From the NCBI GenBank assembly GCA_963676095.1, contig OY781040.1:1798001-1862000 (forward strand): a DNA stretch of 64,000 nucleotides, given 5' to 3'. Position 1 is the stretch's first letter. Every line of letters begins with the position of its first letter. The stretch is from G963676095 sp963676095 (GTDB lineage: Bacteria > Bacteroidota > Bacteroidia > Bacteroidales > Prolixibacteraceae). Below, one piece after another: positions 51,944 through 62,056 of this stretch. The translations under genes were made by a program, and so were the position numbers. The notes beneath the pieces were generated by a model, which worked only from the letters and a program-made list of their open reading frames with translations, ran no database searches and was not told the DNA's origin.

Positions 51944-53683
51944 TCAATAATTCGGATTGTTCGTGATCTCGGGGTTAATCAGGATTTCAGAGGCTGGTAT
52001 CGGCCAAAGATAATTTTTCGTCTCATCGAATACACGCTTACTCAGTATCCTGTAGTTTGAAATACCATCCATCCTGGAAAAATCAGGGCATCCATTCTCG
52101 TCAATCTCCGGCGTACCGGAAAAGAACCACAGCCCCTTAGTCACTAGCGCCTTGCATGCCGCGACAGAGGTGGGTAACCCGTAATTAGGCCTGTTCATGA
52201 CAACTTCCGCGATCTTCCAGCGAATAAGATCATCGTAACGTAACCCCTCAAACGCAAATTCCATGCGCCTCTCAACCCTCAAAATCCGGCGCAGTTCTAC
52301 CTGGTCTTTTGTTGTAATAGCCGGATAGTCCGAGGACCTGTAATCAACCTGATAGGCCCGGGCCCTTACCTTATTCATAGCATCCAGTACTGATTGATCT
52401 ATCTCGTCCATCTCAATTTTTGATTCGGCGTACATCAGCAATACATCGGCATACCTCATAATGAGCTTATCATTCTCTGCATAAAAATCATCGCTCCAGT
52501 CTTCATCAATTCCCTTTCGCAACATCAGTCCGTTATAGGAAGCATATTGGTCACCGGCCTTCGAATCTTTATTGGTAACCAATCTGGACTGGCTGTAATT
52601 CCAGCAAAGAGCAGAATCCGGATGCGGCGCATAATTAAAACCAAAATAATTCGAGTTGAATTGCACAATGGTATAGGAGCACCGGGGATCACGGTTCTTA
52701 AAAGGTTCATGCGGGTCATACAACGGGGATTCGTCGATTGTTTTTCCGTCTGTACACAAAAACGAGCAGAATAAATCCCATGAAGGTTGTGCTGTTGTCG
52801 ATGGAGCTGTAACATTCCGGCTCAAATAAGGTTTTACCCCATTGGGGGGGATCGCGGTTCCGTATTCTGTAGACCGGGGAAGGCCAAATACTGTTTCCTC
52901 TGAATTTCTGGTCTTACTCAGGAATAATTCACCAAAGTCAGGATACAGTTCATAAATGCCCAGGTTCATACATCCCAAGGCCGCATCCCGGGCTGTCTGA
53001 TAATCTTTGAAAAAAAGAGCAATCCTTGCTTTCATGGCATAGGCAGCACCTTTCGTAGCCCTTTTTACCTCTGTGTTATCATAAGCAACGGGCAGTTTCC
53101 CGATAGCATAGTCAAAATCGTCATAAACCTGCTTGAGTACTTCCTCTTTATCTGTACGCTGTGCCTTATAGGCTTCGTCCAGATCAAGATTTTCCGTAAA
53201 AAAGATAACATTCCCGAACCGGCTGATCAGCCGGGAGTACATACAGGCCCTGACAAAACGCGCATCTCCGATGTACTGTTCGTAATGTTCCCCGGTCATA
53301 TTTTCCTTCGAACGTTCGATATTCGCAAGAATAGTATTGGCCCGGCTAATCGCTTTATAGGAATAACTCCAGGTATTTTCCAAGAAGGTGGAATTGCTCC
53401 CGTTTAATGTTCCGTTCGTATAGGGGACCAGGGTTGTCCGGTTCATCCAGTCATCTGATGCTTCATCCAAAGCCATGATCGCGGTAGTTCCCCAATCACA
53501 CTTAAACATAGGCCAGAACTGATGGAGATATAATGTATTCAAACTCATTTCTACCTGGTTCTCATCTGCATACCAGGTTTCTTCCGATGCTTTAGAAAGA
53601 GGCTGCAAATCCAGGTCATGACATGACGACAACAAAGTGCCGGCTAAACAAATTATGAGTATAAGGTAATGATTCCGATTCAT
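51944..53683 (-). CDS. SusD/RagB-family nutrient-binding lipoprotein
   Basis: 579 residues with a lipoprotein signal (LLSSCHDLDLQPLS, Cys21) and SusD-like helices: FVRACMYSRLISRFGNV, TKGAAYAMKARIALFFKDYQ and a C-terminal half with LMYAESKIEMDE and RRILRVERRMEFAFEG. It sits on the cell surface and forms a lid over the SusC partner encoded 30 bases upstream. The substrate is unknown; together with the peptidase and the absence of glycoside hydrolases nearby, a peptide or glycopeptide may be taken up. Confidence 0.93.
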   Translation of the reverse strand: MNRNHYLILIICLAGTLLSSCHDLDLQPLSKASEETWYADENQVEMSLNTLYLHQFWPMFKCDWGTTAIMALDEASDDWMNRTTLVPYTNGTLNGSNSTFLENTWSYSYKAISRANTILANIERSKENMTGEHYEQYIGDARFVRACMYSRLISRFGNVIFFTENLDLDEAYKAQRTDKEEVLKQVYDDFDYAIGKLPVAYDNTEVKRATKGAAYAMKARIALFFKDYQTARDAALGCMNLGIYELYPDFGELFLSKTRNSEETVFGLPRSTEYGTAIPPNGVKPYLSRNVTAPSTTAQPSWDLFCSFLCTDGKTIDESPLYDPHEPFKNRDPRCSYTIVQFNSNYFGFNYAPHPDSALCWNYSQSRLVTNKDSKAGDQYASYNGLMLRKGIDEDWSDDFYAENDKLIMRYADVLLMYAESKIEMDEIDQSVLDAMNKVRARAYQVDYRSSDYPAITTKDQVELRRILRVERRMEFAFEGLRYDDLIRWKIAEVVMNRPNYGLPTSVAACKALVTKGLWFFSGTPEIDENGCPDFSRMDGISNYRILSKRVFDETKNYLWPIPASEILINPEITNNPNY

Positions 53684-53713
53684 CTTACTGATTTTAGAAT
53701 AAATGACTGAATT

Positions 53714-56700
53714 TTAGAATTTAATGGACGCTCCGAAAATGACCGATTTGGTAATCGGATAACCGGTAGAGCTAACTTCCGGGTCCCAGCCTTTTGGAAA
53801 ATGGCTTATCGTAAAGAAATCCTGCAAACTGGTATATAACCTAAGATTCTTAACCAGAAAACGTTCTGTTATCTGATGGGGGAAAGTATACCCTAACATA
53901 ATATTTTTGATCCGGAAATAGGATCCGTCGATCATCCAGAAATCAGAAGCAACATAGTTATTGGCATTGGCATCTCTCGATATACGCGGATATTTCGCCT
54001 GCCTGTTTTGTTCGTCTGTACTATAGTTACTCCAGTATTTTCCAAGAATGATCTCCGGGACATTATACCAGTCCCCCCTCACCGGTTGTACCATCTGCGT
54101 GGTCAGAACGGCATTCTTCTTCCCTACTCCCTGAAATGCCAGCATAAAATCAAAACCTTTGCAGGCCATATCTACTGTTCCCCCGTAATTGTAGCGGGGA
54201 AGTGAACCACCCAGGGGGACCCGGTCATACTCTGCGGAAATAACCCCGTCCGGAACTCCATCAGGGCCACTGATATCCACATACCGGATATCGCCCGGAC
54301 CAACAACTGAGGAGGTTGCCGCACCAACTTCATCACCATTCTGATAGATCCCGTTACTCTTATAGCCATAATAAGACAGGTATTCGGTATCTTCCATGAT
54401 GATAGTCCAGTCTGATGTCCGGTCATCCCGGGTACCTTTCAGATACCCCATCATGGATTTGTAATCGGACAGATTTAAATTTATCCCGTAACGGAGGCCG
54501 CCGATCTGATCATTCCAGGCCAGTTCCAAGTCCCAGCCTTTGGTATTCATCTTTCCTATATTTTGGTAAGGATCCGAGAAACCCATAAAATCAGGTATAT
54601 CCACAGCAATCAGCATATCCTTCGTTCTTTTCCGGTAGTAATCTCCCGTAAAACGGAAACGGCTGCCGGCCAGCAGCAAGTCCAGCCCGATATCTGTCGT
54701 AGTTGTGGTTTCCCAGGTATTGTTTTCAATAGCGTACTGGTAGGCGGAAGCACCCTGAACGGAAGTGATGGCATTACCCACATACAGGGTCGGATTATTA
54801 AATTCGAGATAAGACTGATAGGTATAGTTCCCGATCCGCTCATCACCAAGCTGACCCCAGGAACCTCTGAGCTTGAGCATGGAAATAAAAGGAAGGGCCT
54901 CCTTCATAAAATTCTCTTCCGAGACAATCCAGCCGGCGGATAAAGAAGGAAAATTTCCCCAACGATGACCGGCCTTGAACCTGGATGACCCATCCCGGCG
55001 CAGATTAAACTGAAAATAGTATTTTGACTTCCAGTTATACATCAACCGCCCGAAAAAAGACCGGTAAGCATTTTCATAAGCGTCTCCGTCATTGTCTTTA
55101 AAATCTCCGGGCCCGGCAGACAGGTATGGATAATAGGACAGGTTATACTGATCGCGTGAAGCCATTAACGATTCATTGAAATAATAATAATCTTCATAGC
55201 CTGCCATGGCATTGATGTGATGATCCTCAACATCTTTGGCATAATTAATAAACAACTGGGTGTCATAGGAATAATCATCATTTCGGTTTTCTGTCAAATC
55301 CATGTTCGTGGTACCGTCCAGAATTCCTGTAGGTAAGGCCTCTCCGACGCTGGTATAGTAAGGTACTTGTTTGGTAAACTCTTTCTGCTTCTCAAAAGAA
55401 AACATCGGAGCAAATATGCCTGTTACACTGAAACCTTCAAACGGTTTGACCGTCATACCGGCTTTTCCGTTCAGCAGGTAATCCCGCCGGTTGATCTCTC
55501 CCCCGTACATCATGGCCCCATAGGGATTAGTACCGTCTTTACCTCCTGCCAAACGTCCGTCTGAATAGACAGCTGCATAAACAGGCGCTGCATAGCGCAT
55601 CTGGCTGGAAGGACTGAATGCAGGATTTAGCGAAACGGTTCTCTTCATGCTCAGATCAAAAGAGGCGTCTAACCATTTGGTCAGGTTGAAATCGTTATTA
55701 GCCCTTACCGTAATCCGGTTCCACGACAGATTTTCCCGAAACAGTCCATCGACGTCGTCATACCCGATACTGATTTTCGACCGGCTTTTTTCTCCAAATG
55801 TGGTAATCCCAACCTGATGGCTCTGCCTCGTGGCATGATCTTTTAAGATGAGATCAACCCAATTGGTATTCGGATAGGAATCCGGGTCCCCGGCATGTAA
55901 AGTCCAGTAATTATCAATTAAATCCTGATCATAGATCGAATACTCGCCGACCCCGGAAGTACTGCCCGCTCCGTTCCATTCCCGTTCATTGACAATTTTC
56001 ATATATGTCACGGCATCGGCATAATCAGGCATTCTGCTTGGAAAATCCAAAGAGCAGGAATAGTTGTAGTCAATGTTGACATCTTCCCTGGTTCCGCGCT
56101 TTGTGGTAATCAAAATGACCCCTGCAGCAGCCCGGGCCCCGTATATGGATGCCGATGCTGCATCCTTCAAAACGGTAAGGTTCTCAATATCGTTCGGATT
56201 AACATCATTGATGCTGCTAACAGCAATTCCGTCAACAATTACCAACGGCCCGTTGTCACGCATCGATGTGATCCCTCTTACCCTGATCGTTCCGCCTGTT
56301 CCTGGGGCGGAACTCGACCGGGTAACGGTTACTCCGGGTAAAGCCCCCTGCAACGCAGTAACGATCTGAGTATTTTGACGACCGGATATCCCTGTCCCTT
56401 CAACCGAGGCAATGGCACCAGTCAAATCCTTTTTCTTTGCTGTTCCATAACCAATAACAATAACCTCGTCCAGCGATTGGCTTGTCTCTTTCAACACCAC
56501 CTGAATGACAGATTTTCCATTTTCCAACTGTTCAAATGTTTGGTAGCCAACAAAGGAAAAAACCAGCTTCCCGTCAACCGGTATATCTGTCAGCATAAAT
56601 TTCCCTTCATTATCGGTAATTGTCCCCGAAATGCTATTCTTTAGGCCAACTGACACACCATACATCGGTTCTCCTTGTTCATTCCTGACTTTACCGGAAA

Positions 56701-57067
56701 CAGTGATCTTTTTCTCCGGGACCTGCGAACGGTTGCTTTCTCCCCTGACAATAATATACGACCGGTCCGAAATCTTTTTATAAATAAGTTCGGTTGAAGC
56801 CAGGGTTTGCGAAAGGATCTGTTCTGTCCCGCCCCTGGCATCTAAAGCAGGCACCCGAATGTCTCCGACAATTTGCTGATCAAAGCTGATCGCAACATCC
56901 AGATCCTTGCTCATCCGTCCAATCCGGACGGCAAGCGATTCTTCCGGATACCTGACGCCATAACCCTGCCCGGTTGAGTGACCGGCTAAACAAATGTTCA
57001 GGATTAATGTCATAACAACAAAAAACAAAATTTTTTTCATGGATAATTTCAAAAAATAATTAAACAC
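53714..57067 (-). CDS. SusC/RagA-family TonB-dependent transporter with STN domain
   Basis: 1117 residues. After the signal peptide (MKKILFFVVMTLILNICLA, starting 9 codons into this frame, so ATG 57040 may be the true start), an STN domain (LAVRIGRMSKDLDVAISFDQ, DRSYIIVRGE) marks control by the FecR/sigma system. Then a carboxypeptidase-regulatory-like domain (SGKVRNEQGEPMYGVSVGLK), the plug (DLTGAIASVEGTGISGRQNT, RGITSMRDNGPLVIVDGIAV) and the barrel, ending near KSVIFGASIKF. The STN domain presumably signals to FecR (57179) and the ECF sigma factor (58471). Confidence 0.95.
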   Translation of the reverse strand: MFNYFLKLSMKKILFFVVMTLILNICLAGHSTGQGYGVRYPEESLAVRIGRMSKDLDVAISFDQQIVGDIRVPALDARGGTEQILSQTLASTELIYKKISDRSYIIVRGESNRSQVPEKKITVSGKVRNEQGEPMYGVSVGLKNSISGTITDNEGKFMLTDIPVDGKLVFSFVGYQTFEQLENGKSVIQVVLKETSQSLDEVIVIGYGTAKKKDLTGAIASVEGTGISGRQNTQIVTALQGALPGVTVTRSSSAPGTGGTIRVRGITSMRDNGPLVIVDGIAVSSINDVNPNDIENLTVLKDAASASIYGARAAAGVILITTKRGTREDVNIDYNYSCSLDFPSRMPDYADAVTYMKIVNEREWNGAGSTSGVGEYSIYDQDLIDNYWTLHAGDPDSYPNTNWVDLILKDHATRQSHQVGITTFGEKSRSKISIGYDDVDGLFRENLSWNRITVRANNDFNLTKWLDASFDLSMKRTVSLNPAFSPSSQMRYAAPVYAAVYSDGRLAGGKDGTNPYGAMMYGGEINRRDYLLNGKAGMTVKPFEGFSVTGIFAPMFSFEKQKEFTKQVPYYTSVGEALPTGILDGTTNMDLTENRNDDYSYDTQLFINYAKDVEDHHINAMAGYEDYYYFNESLMASRDQYNLSYYPYLSAGPGDFKDNDGDAYENAYRSFFGRLMYNWKSKYYFQFNLRRDGSSRFKAGHRWGNFPSLSAGWIVSEENFMKEALPFISMLKLRGSWGQLGDERIGNYTYQSYLEFNNPTLYVGNAITSVQGASAYQYAIENNTWETTTTTDIGLDLLLAGSRFRFTGDYYRKRTKDMLIAVDIPDFMGFSDPYQNIGKMNTKGWDLELAWNDQIGGLRYGINLNLSDYKSMMGYLKGTRDDRTSDWTIIMEDTEYLSYYGYKSNGIYQNGDEVGAATSSVVGPGDIRYVDISGPDGVPDGVISAEYDRVPLGGSLPRYNYGGTVDMACKGFDFMLAFQGVGKKNAVLTTQMVQPVRGDWYNVPEIILGKYWSNYSTDEQNRQAKYPRISRDANANNYVASDFWMIDGSYFRIKNIMLGYTFPHQITERFLVKNLRLYTSLQDFFTISHFPKGWDPEVSSTGYPITKSVIFGASIKF

Positions 57068-57178
57068 AGAAACAAATGATATATTGATAGTTAATATTTA
57101 CAGAAGAGCTCACATAGAGACAAAAGACCAGATGTTCCCGGACTTTCGGGAATACAAAAAATAATTAACATAACTTAT

Positions 57179-58216
57179 TTAATCAGATTTATACAACAGC
57201 ACCTGGTTATCGTTTATTCGGTAACTGATATCATACAATTCACAGATATTTTCAAGTACATCCTGTAAACTGCTCCCCTTAGGAAAAATTGCATTCAGTT
57301 TTACGCCGTTAAGTATATCTCCTGGATAATTCAAGCTGACGCCAAAATTTTGACTGATTCTCAATTGAAGTTCTTCCCGTGAAGCATTGTTGAAAACCAA
57401 TTTTCCTTCCCGCCATGCTGAAACATCTTCCCAATGAATGTTATGTATCTCGTATTGACCGCTTTTGGCATGATAAACCAGTTGTCTGTCCTGAGTCAAA
57501 AGGCCGATAGTTTGATTACCTGATATCACTTCGACCAGACCGGTCCTGACAGATACAATATATTCGTCCAGTTCATGGTAGGCTTTAACAATAAAAGAAG
57601 TGCCATGGACTAAGACCTGCATAGTCCCGCTATGTATTATGAAAGCTTTATCCGGGTTCCTGGCCACATCGAAAAATGCCTCTCCGTCAATCCAGACCTC
57701 CCTTTTCTGTTTATTGAATTCATCTTTTTCCACGTATAGCCGGCTTCCCCGGTTCATTTGGACAAAAGAACCATCAGCCAGCTTAACTACACTCCTCTCT
57801 TTTTCAGTGCATTGTGAATCCATAGCAGCAACGAGCTCCCTGTTCTGAGCCCTGTCAGCCTGATGCTTTCCAGTAAAGTAAAACCATACGGTCAATCCGA
57901 TCAGGAGTACCAGGGATGCTGCGGCATAGCGCAGGAATGGAATAAAAGAAACGGTAACGGATTTGGGGATAAAAGATAATTCATCCGTCTCTTTTGCAAA
58001 GCCCAATTGATCACTTAATTTTCGATAAATATGTACCCGGTCCTTTTCAATCATCTCTTCAGTATACAAACGACTGTTTCGCCGGTCTTTGGGAGCCTTC
58101 CAACTCTCCACGATCCTGCGCTCCCGATTGCTTGCTGTACCTTCAAAATATCTTTTGAACAATTCATACAATTGGTCATGAGATATCGGATGATCTTTTT
58201 TCCTCCACAGATCCAT
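57179..58216 (-). CDS. FecR-family anti-sigma factor
   Basis: 345 residues: an N-terminal cytoplasmic part, one membrane helix (FLRYAAASLVLLIGLTVWFY, about residues 95-115) and a periplasmic FecR domain (VKLADGSFVQMNRGSRLYVE, REVWIDGEAFFDVARNPDKA) plus a C-terminal STN-like tail (YPGDILNGVKLNAIF). It transfers a signal from the SusC STN domain to the sigma factor encoded on the other strand at 58471. 111 bases separate it from SusC on the same strand. Confidence 0.93.
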   Translation of the reverse strand: MDLWRKKDHPISHDQLYELFKRYFEGTASNRERRIVESWKAPKDRRNSRLYTEEMIEKDRVHIYRKLSDQLGFAKETDELSFIPKSVTVSFIPFLRYAAASLVLLIGLTVWFYFTGKHQADRAQNRELVAAMDSQCTEKERSVVKLADGSFVQMNRGSRLYVEKDEFNKQKREVWIDGEAFFDVARNPDKAFIIHSGTMQVLVHGTSFIVKAYHELDEYIVSVRTGLVEVISGNQTIGLLTQDRQLVYHAKSGQYEIHNIHWEDVSAWREGKLVFNNASREELQLRISQNFGVSLNYPGDILNGVKLNAIFPKGSSLQDVLENICELYDISYRINDNQVLLYKSD

Positions 58217-58470
58217 GCTGATGTAATTTAGCTTACATTTAGATTATAGATTTGCAAAGATGAAATGTGGTTGCATTTCGATTAAAATATTGCAACAAAA
58301 ACAGCACACATCATTTACTCACTAAATATCAATACATTAAACACATATAATTATTTAAAAGCAACTGAAAAGAAAGGAAATAATTAATTTAATTATATCG
58401 TAACAAAACAGGAACGTGCAGAACTTCAAACATTTTTACTTTTACCCATCCATTTTATGAATGTAGTAAA
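58217..58470. promoter_or_regulatory. Divergent promoter region, FecR / ECF sigma factor
   Basis: About 250 AT-rich bases. Both genes start here. No specific operator was identified. Confidence 0.35.
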
Positions 58471-59076
58471 ATGTCCGATAAAGAACTTTTAGAACTTATT
58501 GCAAAAAATGACGATATTGCGTTTAATAGGCTCTACAACAAATATTGGCGTTTGATATACCGATGGGCCAGTAACAGAATCGGTGACCACGAAGCAGTAA
58601 AAGACCTTTTACAAAATTATTGGGCCGATATCTGGAATAATCCGGCAATGATAAAAACAGACAGGAACGGCTCTGCCAAGACGATCCTCCTTGGATTTAT
58701 ATCGTACCGGATCCTGGATTTTTTTAAAAAGAAAAACCTTTTCATATCAGGTAATCAGGAAAATCAGATCAGGGAAGATTCCGAAAAGCTGAGTTATACA
58801 CATGTATTTGAAGAAATTGAGATTAGTGAAGCACATAAGTTAATCAATAAGCTTTTGGGTGAAATGCCTGCTCTGTCCCGCGAGATCTACATCCTTAGGG
58901 AAAGAGAAAACTATTCTGTAAAAGAGATATCGCAACGGTTATCGGTAACAGAAGAAACAGTCCGCAGAAAACTGGCCCTAACCCGTAAATCATTAAGGAA
59001 TCAATTCATAAAATACTACTCCGGAGAAATTCCATTACTCGTATCCATTATTTACGCCCACCTTTTCAAAAGTTGA
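58471..59076 (+). CDS. ECF RNA polymerase sigma factor
   Basis: 201 residues: sigma region 2 (AFNRLYNKYWRLIYRWASNR, then DLLQNYWADIWNNP) and region 4 (LPALSREIYILRERENYSV-like, KEISQRLSVTEETVRRKLAL). It belongs to the FecI-type family that pairs with FecR and directs polymerase to the SusC promoter. It is transcribed away from fecR, an arrangement in which the two are still a pair. Confidence 0.93.
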   Translation: MSDKELLELIAKNDDIAFNRLYNKYWRLIYRWASNRIGDHEAVKDLLQNYWADIWNNPAMIKTDRNGSAKTILLGFISYRILDFFKKKNLFISGNQENQIREDSEKLSYTHVFEEIEISEAHKLINKLLGEMPALSREIYILRERENYSVKEISQRLSVTEETVRRKLALTRKSLRNQFIKYYSGEIPLLVSIIYAHLFKS

Positions 59077-59123
59077 TCCCGGAAAAATTCGACTATTCCC
59101 CGGAAAGATGACAGAACAATAAT

Positions 59124-59903
59124 TTATCCGTTCTTTCCCTTAATTATACCCCGTTGCGATTGCCTGATAAAACAAATAATTTTATCTCTCTCCGCTGTCT
59201 GTTTGAAATTATTTTCAATAAAATCAATCGCATGCGATGTATTCCGTTTTTGCTGAAAGATTATTTTATAGATTTCTTTTAGTTCGTTCAGCGTTGCCTG
59301 TCCAAAACCTCTCCGCTCCAATCCAACAACATTGATACCCGAAAAAGAAAGAGGGTCTCTTGCTGCAATAACGTACGGAGGGATATCTTTAACAACTTTA
59401 CTCAAACCCCCCACCATACAATGTTCTCCAATCCGGCAAAATTGATGGATACCTGTCAGACCGCTAATATTGGCAAAATCGTTTACAATTACCTCTCCTG
59501 CTATCCCTACTCCAAAACCAATTATACAATTATTGCCTATTTCACAATCATGTCCTATGTGAGCATTAGCCATTATCAGATTATTGTTTCCTATATGGGT
59601 TACTTTCCGTGAGATTGTACCCCTGTTAATAGTTACCGCTTCCCTGATAATATTCCCGTTTCCGATTTCAAGGGTAGTATATTCTCCTTTGTATTTAAGG
59701 TCTTGGGGAATTCCCGCCAGCACAGCCCCCGAATGAATATGGCAATTATCTCCTATTCTTGCACCATTTAAAACAGATACGTGATTCTCAATTACGGTAT
59801 CATCACCAATAGTTACATCATCTTCAATCGTAGTAAAATTGCCGATTCTGACATTCTTTCCTAATTTACAGTTTTTCCCTATTATTGCTCTTTCCGAAAT
59901 CAT
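59124..59903 (-). CDS. lpxA: LpxA-type acyltransferase (UDP-GlcNAc O-acyltransferase)
   Basis: 259 residues with nearly 30 hexapeptide turns (for example ERAIIGKNCKLGKNVRIGNF, HIHSGAVLAGIPQDLKYKGE) and the LpxA active-site region NAHIGHDCEIGNN with the catalytic His, then HQFCRIGEHCMVGGLSKVVK and the C-terminal helices. It makes the first acylation in lipid A assembly, from acyl-ACP and UDP-GlcNAc. Here it stands alone, without lpxD, lpxC or fabZ, so it may be a second copy. It is convergent with the sigma gene. Its true acyl donor or a different sugar substrate cannot be excluded. Confidence 0.85.
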   Translation of the reverse strand: MISERAIIGKNCKLGKNVRIGNFTTIEDDVTIGDDTVIENHVSVLNGARIGDNCHIHSGAVLAGIPQDLKYKGEYTTLEIGNGNIIREAVTINRGTISRKVTHIGNNNLIMANAHIGHDCEIGNNCIIGFGVGIAGEVIVNDFANISGLTGIHQFCRIGEHCMVGGLSKVVKDIPPYVIAARDPLSFSGINVVGLERRGFGQATLNELKEIYKIIFQQKRNTSHAIDFIENNFKQTAERDKIICFIRQSQRGIIKGKNG

Positions 59904-59968
59904 ACTGATTCATTAAATTATAAAACGTAAAGATTGCAGGATTATATTTTAACTTCCTTGATGTAATG

Positions 59969-60532
59969 TCAATTAATTTCTGCTCTTATCCTGCTTAATG
60001 TTTCCTGGCTGATATTTAATAATGAAGCGATGTATTTTTGTTTTGATTTTTGGATCATTAACGGAAACTTATCCAGCAAGTACCTGTATTTATTTTGGGC
60101 TGACATCGATCCAAATACAAAATGAAATTCATCGAATGCGGCTAACGAACTACGAAGAAATCTGGCGTGAAATTTAAAAAACAGAGGATTTTCCAATAAT
60201 TTTTGTTCATTCGCATATGACAGTGAATAAACTGTGGTATCCTCACATGCCTGTAAAAATTCAAAAGAAGGTTTTTGATTGAAATAACTTCCCATCGAAG
60301 CTACCCAGTGATTTTCGTGATAGAGCCATTTCGTCATTTCATCTCCGTCGTTGATATAAAATCTTCACACCAGACCCGATTTTATGAAGCTGATTTTTGA
60401 GCAAACTTTTCCTTCTTCAAGGATAAATTCATTTTTTCTGTAAAATTCTTCTTTAAAGTAACTCTTTATAGCTTCTTCTGTTTCTTTGTCCAATTCCTGA
60501 ATCTGATTTATAAACCTGATTAATTCGATCAT
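59969..60532 (-). pseudogene. Crp/Fnr-family regulator with an in-frame stop codon
   Basis: From ATG 60532 the frame reads MIELIRFINQIQELDKETEE and, at codon 56 (60365-60367), hits TGA, where relatives have CGA (Arg) in the GLVRRFY stretch. After the stop, reading continues in the same frame through the remainder of the sensory domain (GSYFNQKPSFEFLQACEDTT) and the C-terminal helix-turn-helix (KQKYIASLLNISQETLSRI). So the 187-codon gene is otherwise intact and is broken by one base change, probably recent. A restart at the ATG at 60337 would give 122 residues, with only the end of the sensory domain and the DNA-binding part. It is near the oxidoreductase genes to its right, a possible target. 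Confidence 0.8.
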
Positions 60533-60788
60533 CCATTTTTTAATTAAAACTATTCAAAACCGAATAAACTGAAGAATTTCTAATCCTGATTTCACAGTAT
60601 TGGACCTAATCAGGATCTCTAATACCGCTTTTTCAGTACAAATTTAGTCGTTTCTTAAAAACTTGAATACACTTTTCTCTCCATACTCTGAGTTCAAATA
60701 TCTATTAGAATAGTTCATTCGCCGAAAAGTTAATCCACCCTCTTTATCTGAAGATTATTTTTGATCCTGCATTCTTACTTATGCAGCC
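60533..60788. other. Intergenic region before the flavoprotein genes
   Basis: About 250 AT-rich bases between the damaged regulator and the divergent flavodoxin-like gene; promoters in both directions expected, none named with certainty. Confidence 0.3.
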
Positions 60789-61331
60789 ATGAATATTACA
60801 ATTATCGACGGATCAAATCCGGACTACAAAAATCAAAATTACACCACAGACCTGGCCGTAAAACTGATCGGACTGGATCACACCGTGATATTAATCAAAG
60901 CAAAAGAAAAAAAAATCAATTATTGTAACGGATGCTGGGGATGCTGGTGTAAAACCCCCGGCGAATGCGTCATCAGGGATGATATGGATGAAATTTGCAG
61001 AGCCTACATCCATTCTGATTTAGTACTTCATTTTTCACCTCTCGAAATGGGCTTCGTTACAAGCAGGATGAAGACCATCAATGATCGCACGATTCAACTT
61101 GTTCACCCGTATTTTGAGATGGTCAACGGAGAAATACACCATCAAAAACGATATGAAAACTACCCGCTGCTGGGACTTATTGTTGATCCACTGGAGTCTG
61201 ATGACGAAGATTTGCAAATTACAAAAGACCTGTACTTTCGTATGGCCATCAATTTCAAAACCCAGCTGAAGATTTTTTCGACAACAAAAAAAACACAGGA
61301 GGAATTAATCCATGAAATTAGCCATATTTAA
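60789..61331 (+). CDS. Flavodoxin-family protein (FMN reductase-like) with a cysteine motif
   Basis: 180 residues. Flavodoxin-like N-terminal part (MNITIIDGSNPDYKNQNYTT) and a C-X2-C-X2-C-X-C motif in CNGCWGCWCKTPGECVI with a further Cys, which is typical of FMN reductases of this group and may bind an iron-sulphur cluster. It uses FMN to reduce a small substrate or a partner protein. The next gene overlaps it by 20 bases. Confidence 0.8.
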   Translation: MNITIIDGSNPDYKNQNYTTDLAVKLIGLDHTVILIKAKEKKINYCNGCWGCWCKTPGECVIRDDMDEICRAYIHSDLVLHFSPLEMGFVTSRMKTINDRTIQLVHPYFEMVNGEIHHQKRYENYPLLGLIVDPLESDDEDLQITKDLYFRMAINFKTQLKIFSTTKKTQEELIHEISHI

Positions 61332-62001
61332 CGGTTCACCAAGGATGGCAAAAAGCAACTCAACCATTCTTGTCAATCAGTTTTTAAAGGGATATTCCAA
61401 TTCCGGCGGGCATCACATTCCCATCCAATACCTGGCAGCCACCAGAAAAAACGACAAACACCTCCTTGCAGCACGGGAAGCAGACACACTGCTGTTCATT
61501 TTCCCGCTTTATACCGATGCCATGCCGGGGCAAGTAAAATACTTCTTCGAGTCACTGTCCGGTATCGACATGAAAGGCAAAACAGTAGGCTTTATTGTGC
61601 AATCCGGATTTCCGGAGGCTTACCACTCTGTTTTTCTGGAACGCTATCTGGAAAAACTCACCAGAAGATTGGATTGCCAATATCTGGGAACAGTCATCAA
61701 AGGAGGTGCGGAAGGCATTCAAATGATGCCTCCGTATATGACAAGAAGACTGTTTAACCGATTTTTTAAATTGGGACGATACTTTGCCCTTTCGGGAGCA
61801 TTCAACCAAAAAATTGTAAAAAAACTTCGGACACCCTATCGCATGAATGCCTTGCGGCGCAGTATTTTCAAGATAATGATGGCCACCGGGACAGCCAACT
61901 TTTACTGGAATGTAAAACTAAAAGAAAACCATGCTTATGAAAAAAGATTTGCCCGCCCTTATCTGACATCGCGTTCAGTTGTATCTTTGGGCACAGATTA
62001 G
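61312..62001 (+). CDS. Flavodoxin-like NAD(P)H-dependent oxidoreductase
   Basis: 229 residues with the flavodoxin pattern at the N terminus (MKLAIFNGSPRMAKSNSTIL) and FIFPLYTDAMPGQVKYFFES in the FMN-site region, then SGFPEAYHS. No cysteine cluster here. Translational coupling (20-base overlap) suggests it and the previous protein act in the same redox path, perhaps one as reductase and one as partner. Confidence 0.8.
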   Translation: MKLAIFNGSPRMAKSNSTILVNQFLKGYSNSGGHHIPIQYLAATRKNDKHLLAAREADTLLFIFPLYTDAMPGQVKYFFESLSGIDMKGKTVGFIVQSGFPEAYHSVFLERYLEKLTRRLDCQYLGTVIKGGAEGIQMMPPYMTRRLFNRFFKLGRYFALSGAFNQKIVKKLRTPYRMNALRRSIFKIMMATGTANFYWNVKLKENHAYEKRFARPYLTSRSVVSLGTD

Positions 62002-62056
62002 CCAATCCTTTCATTTTTTGTGAAAGAAATTCGTACAGACAAAACAAAAGGGTTCA

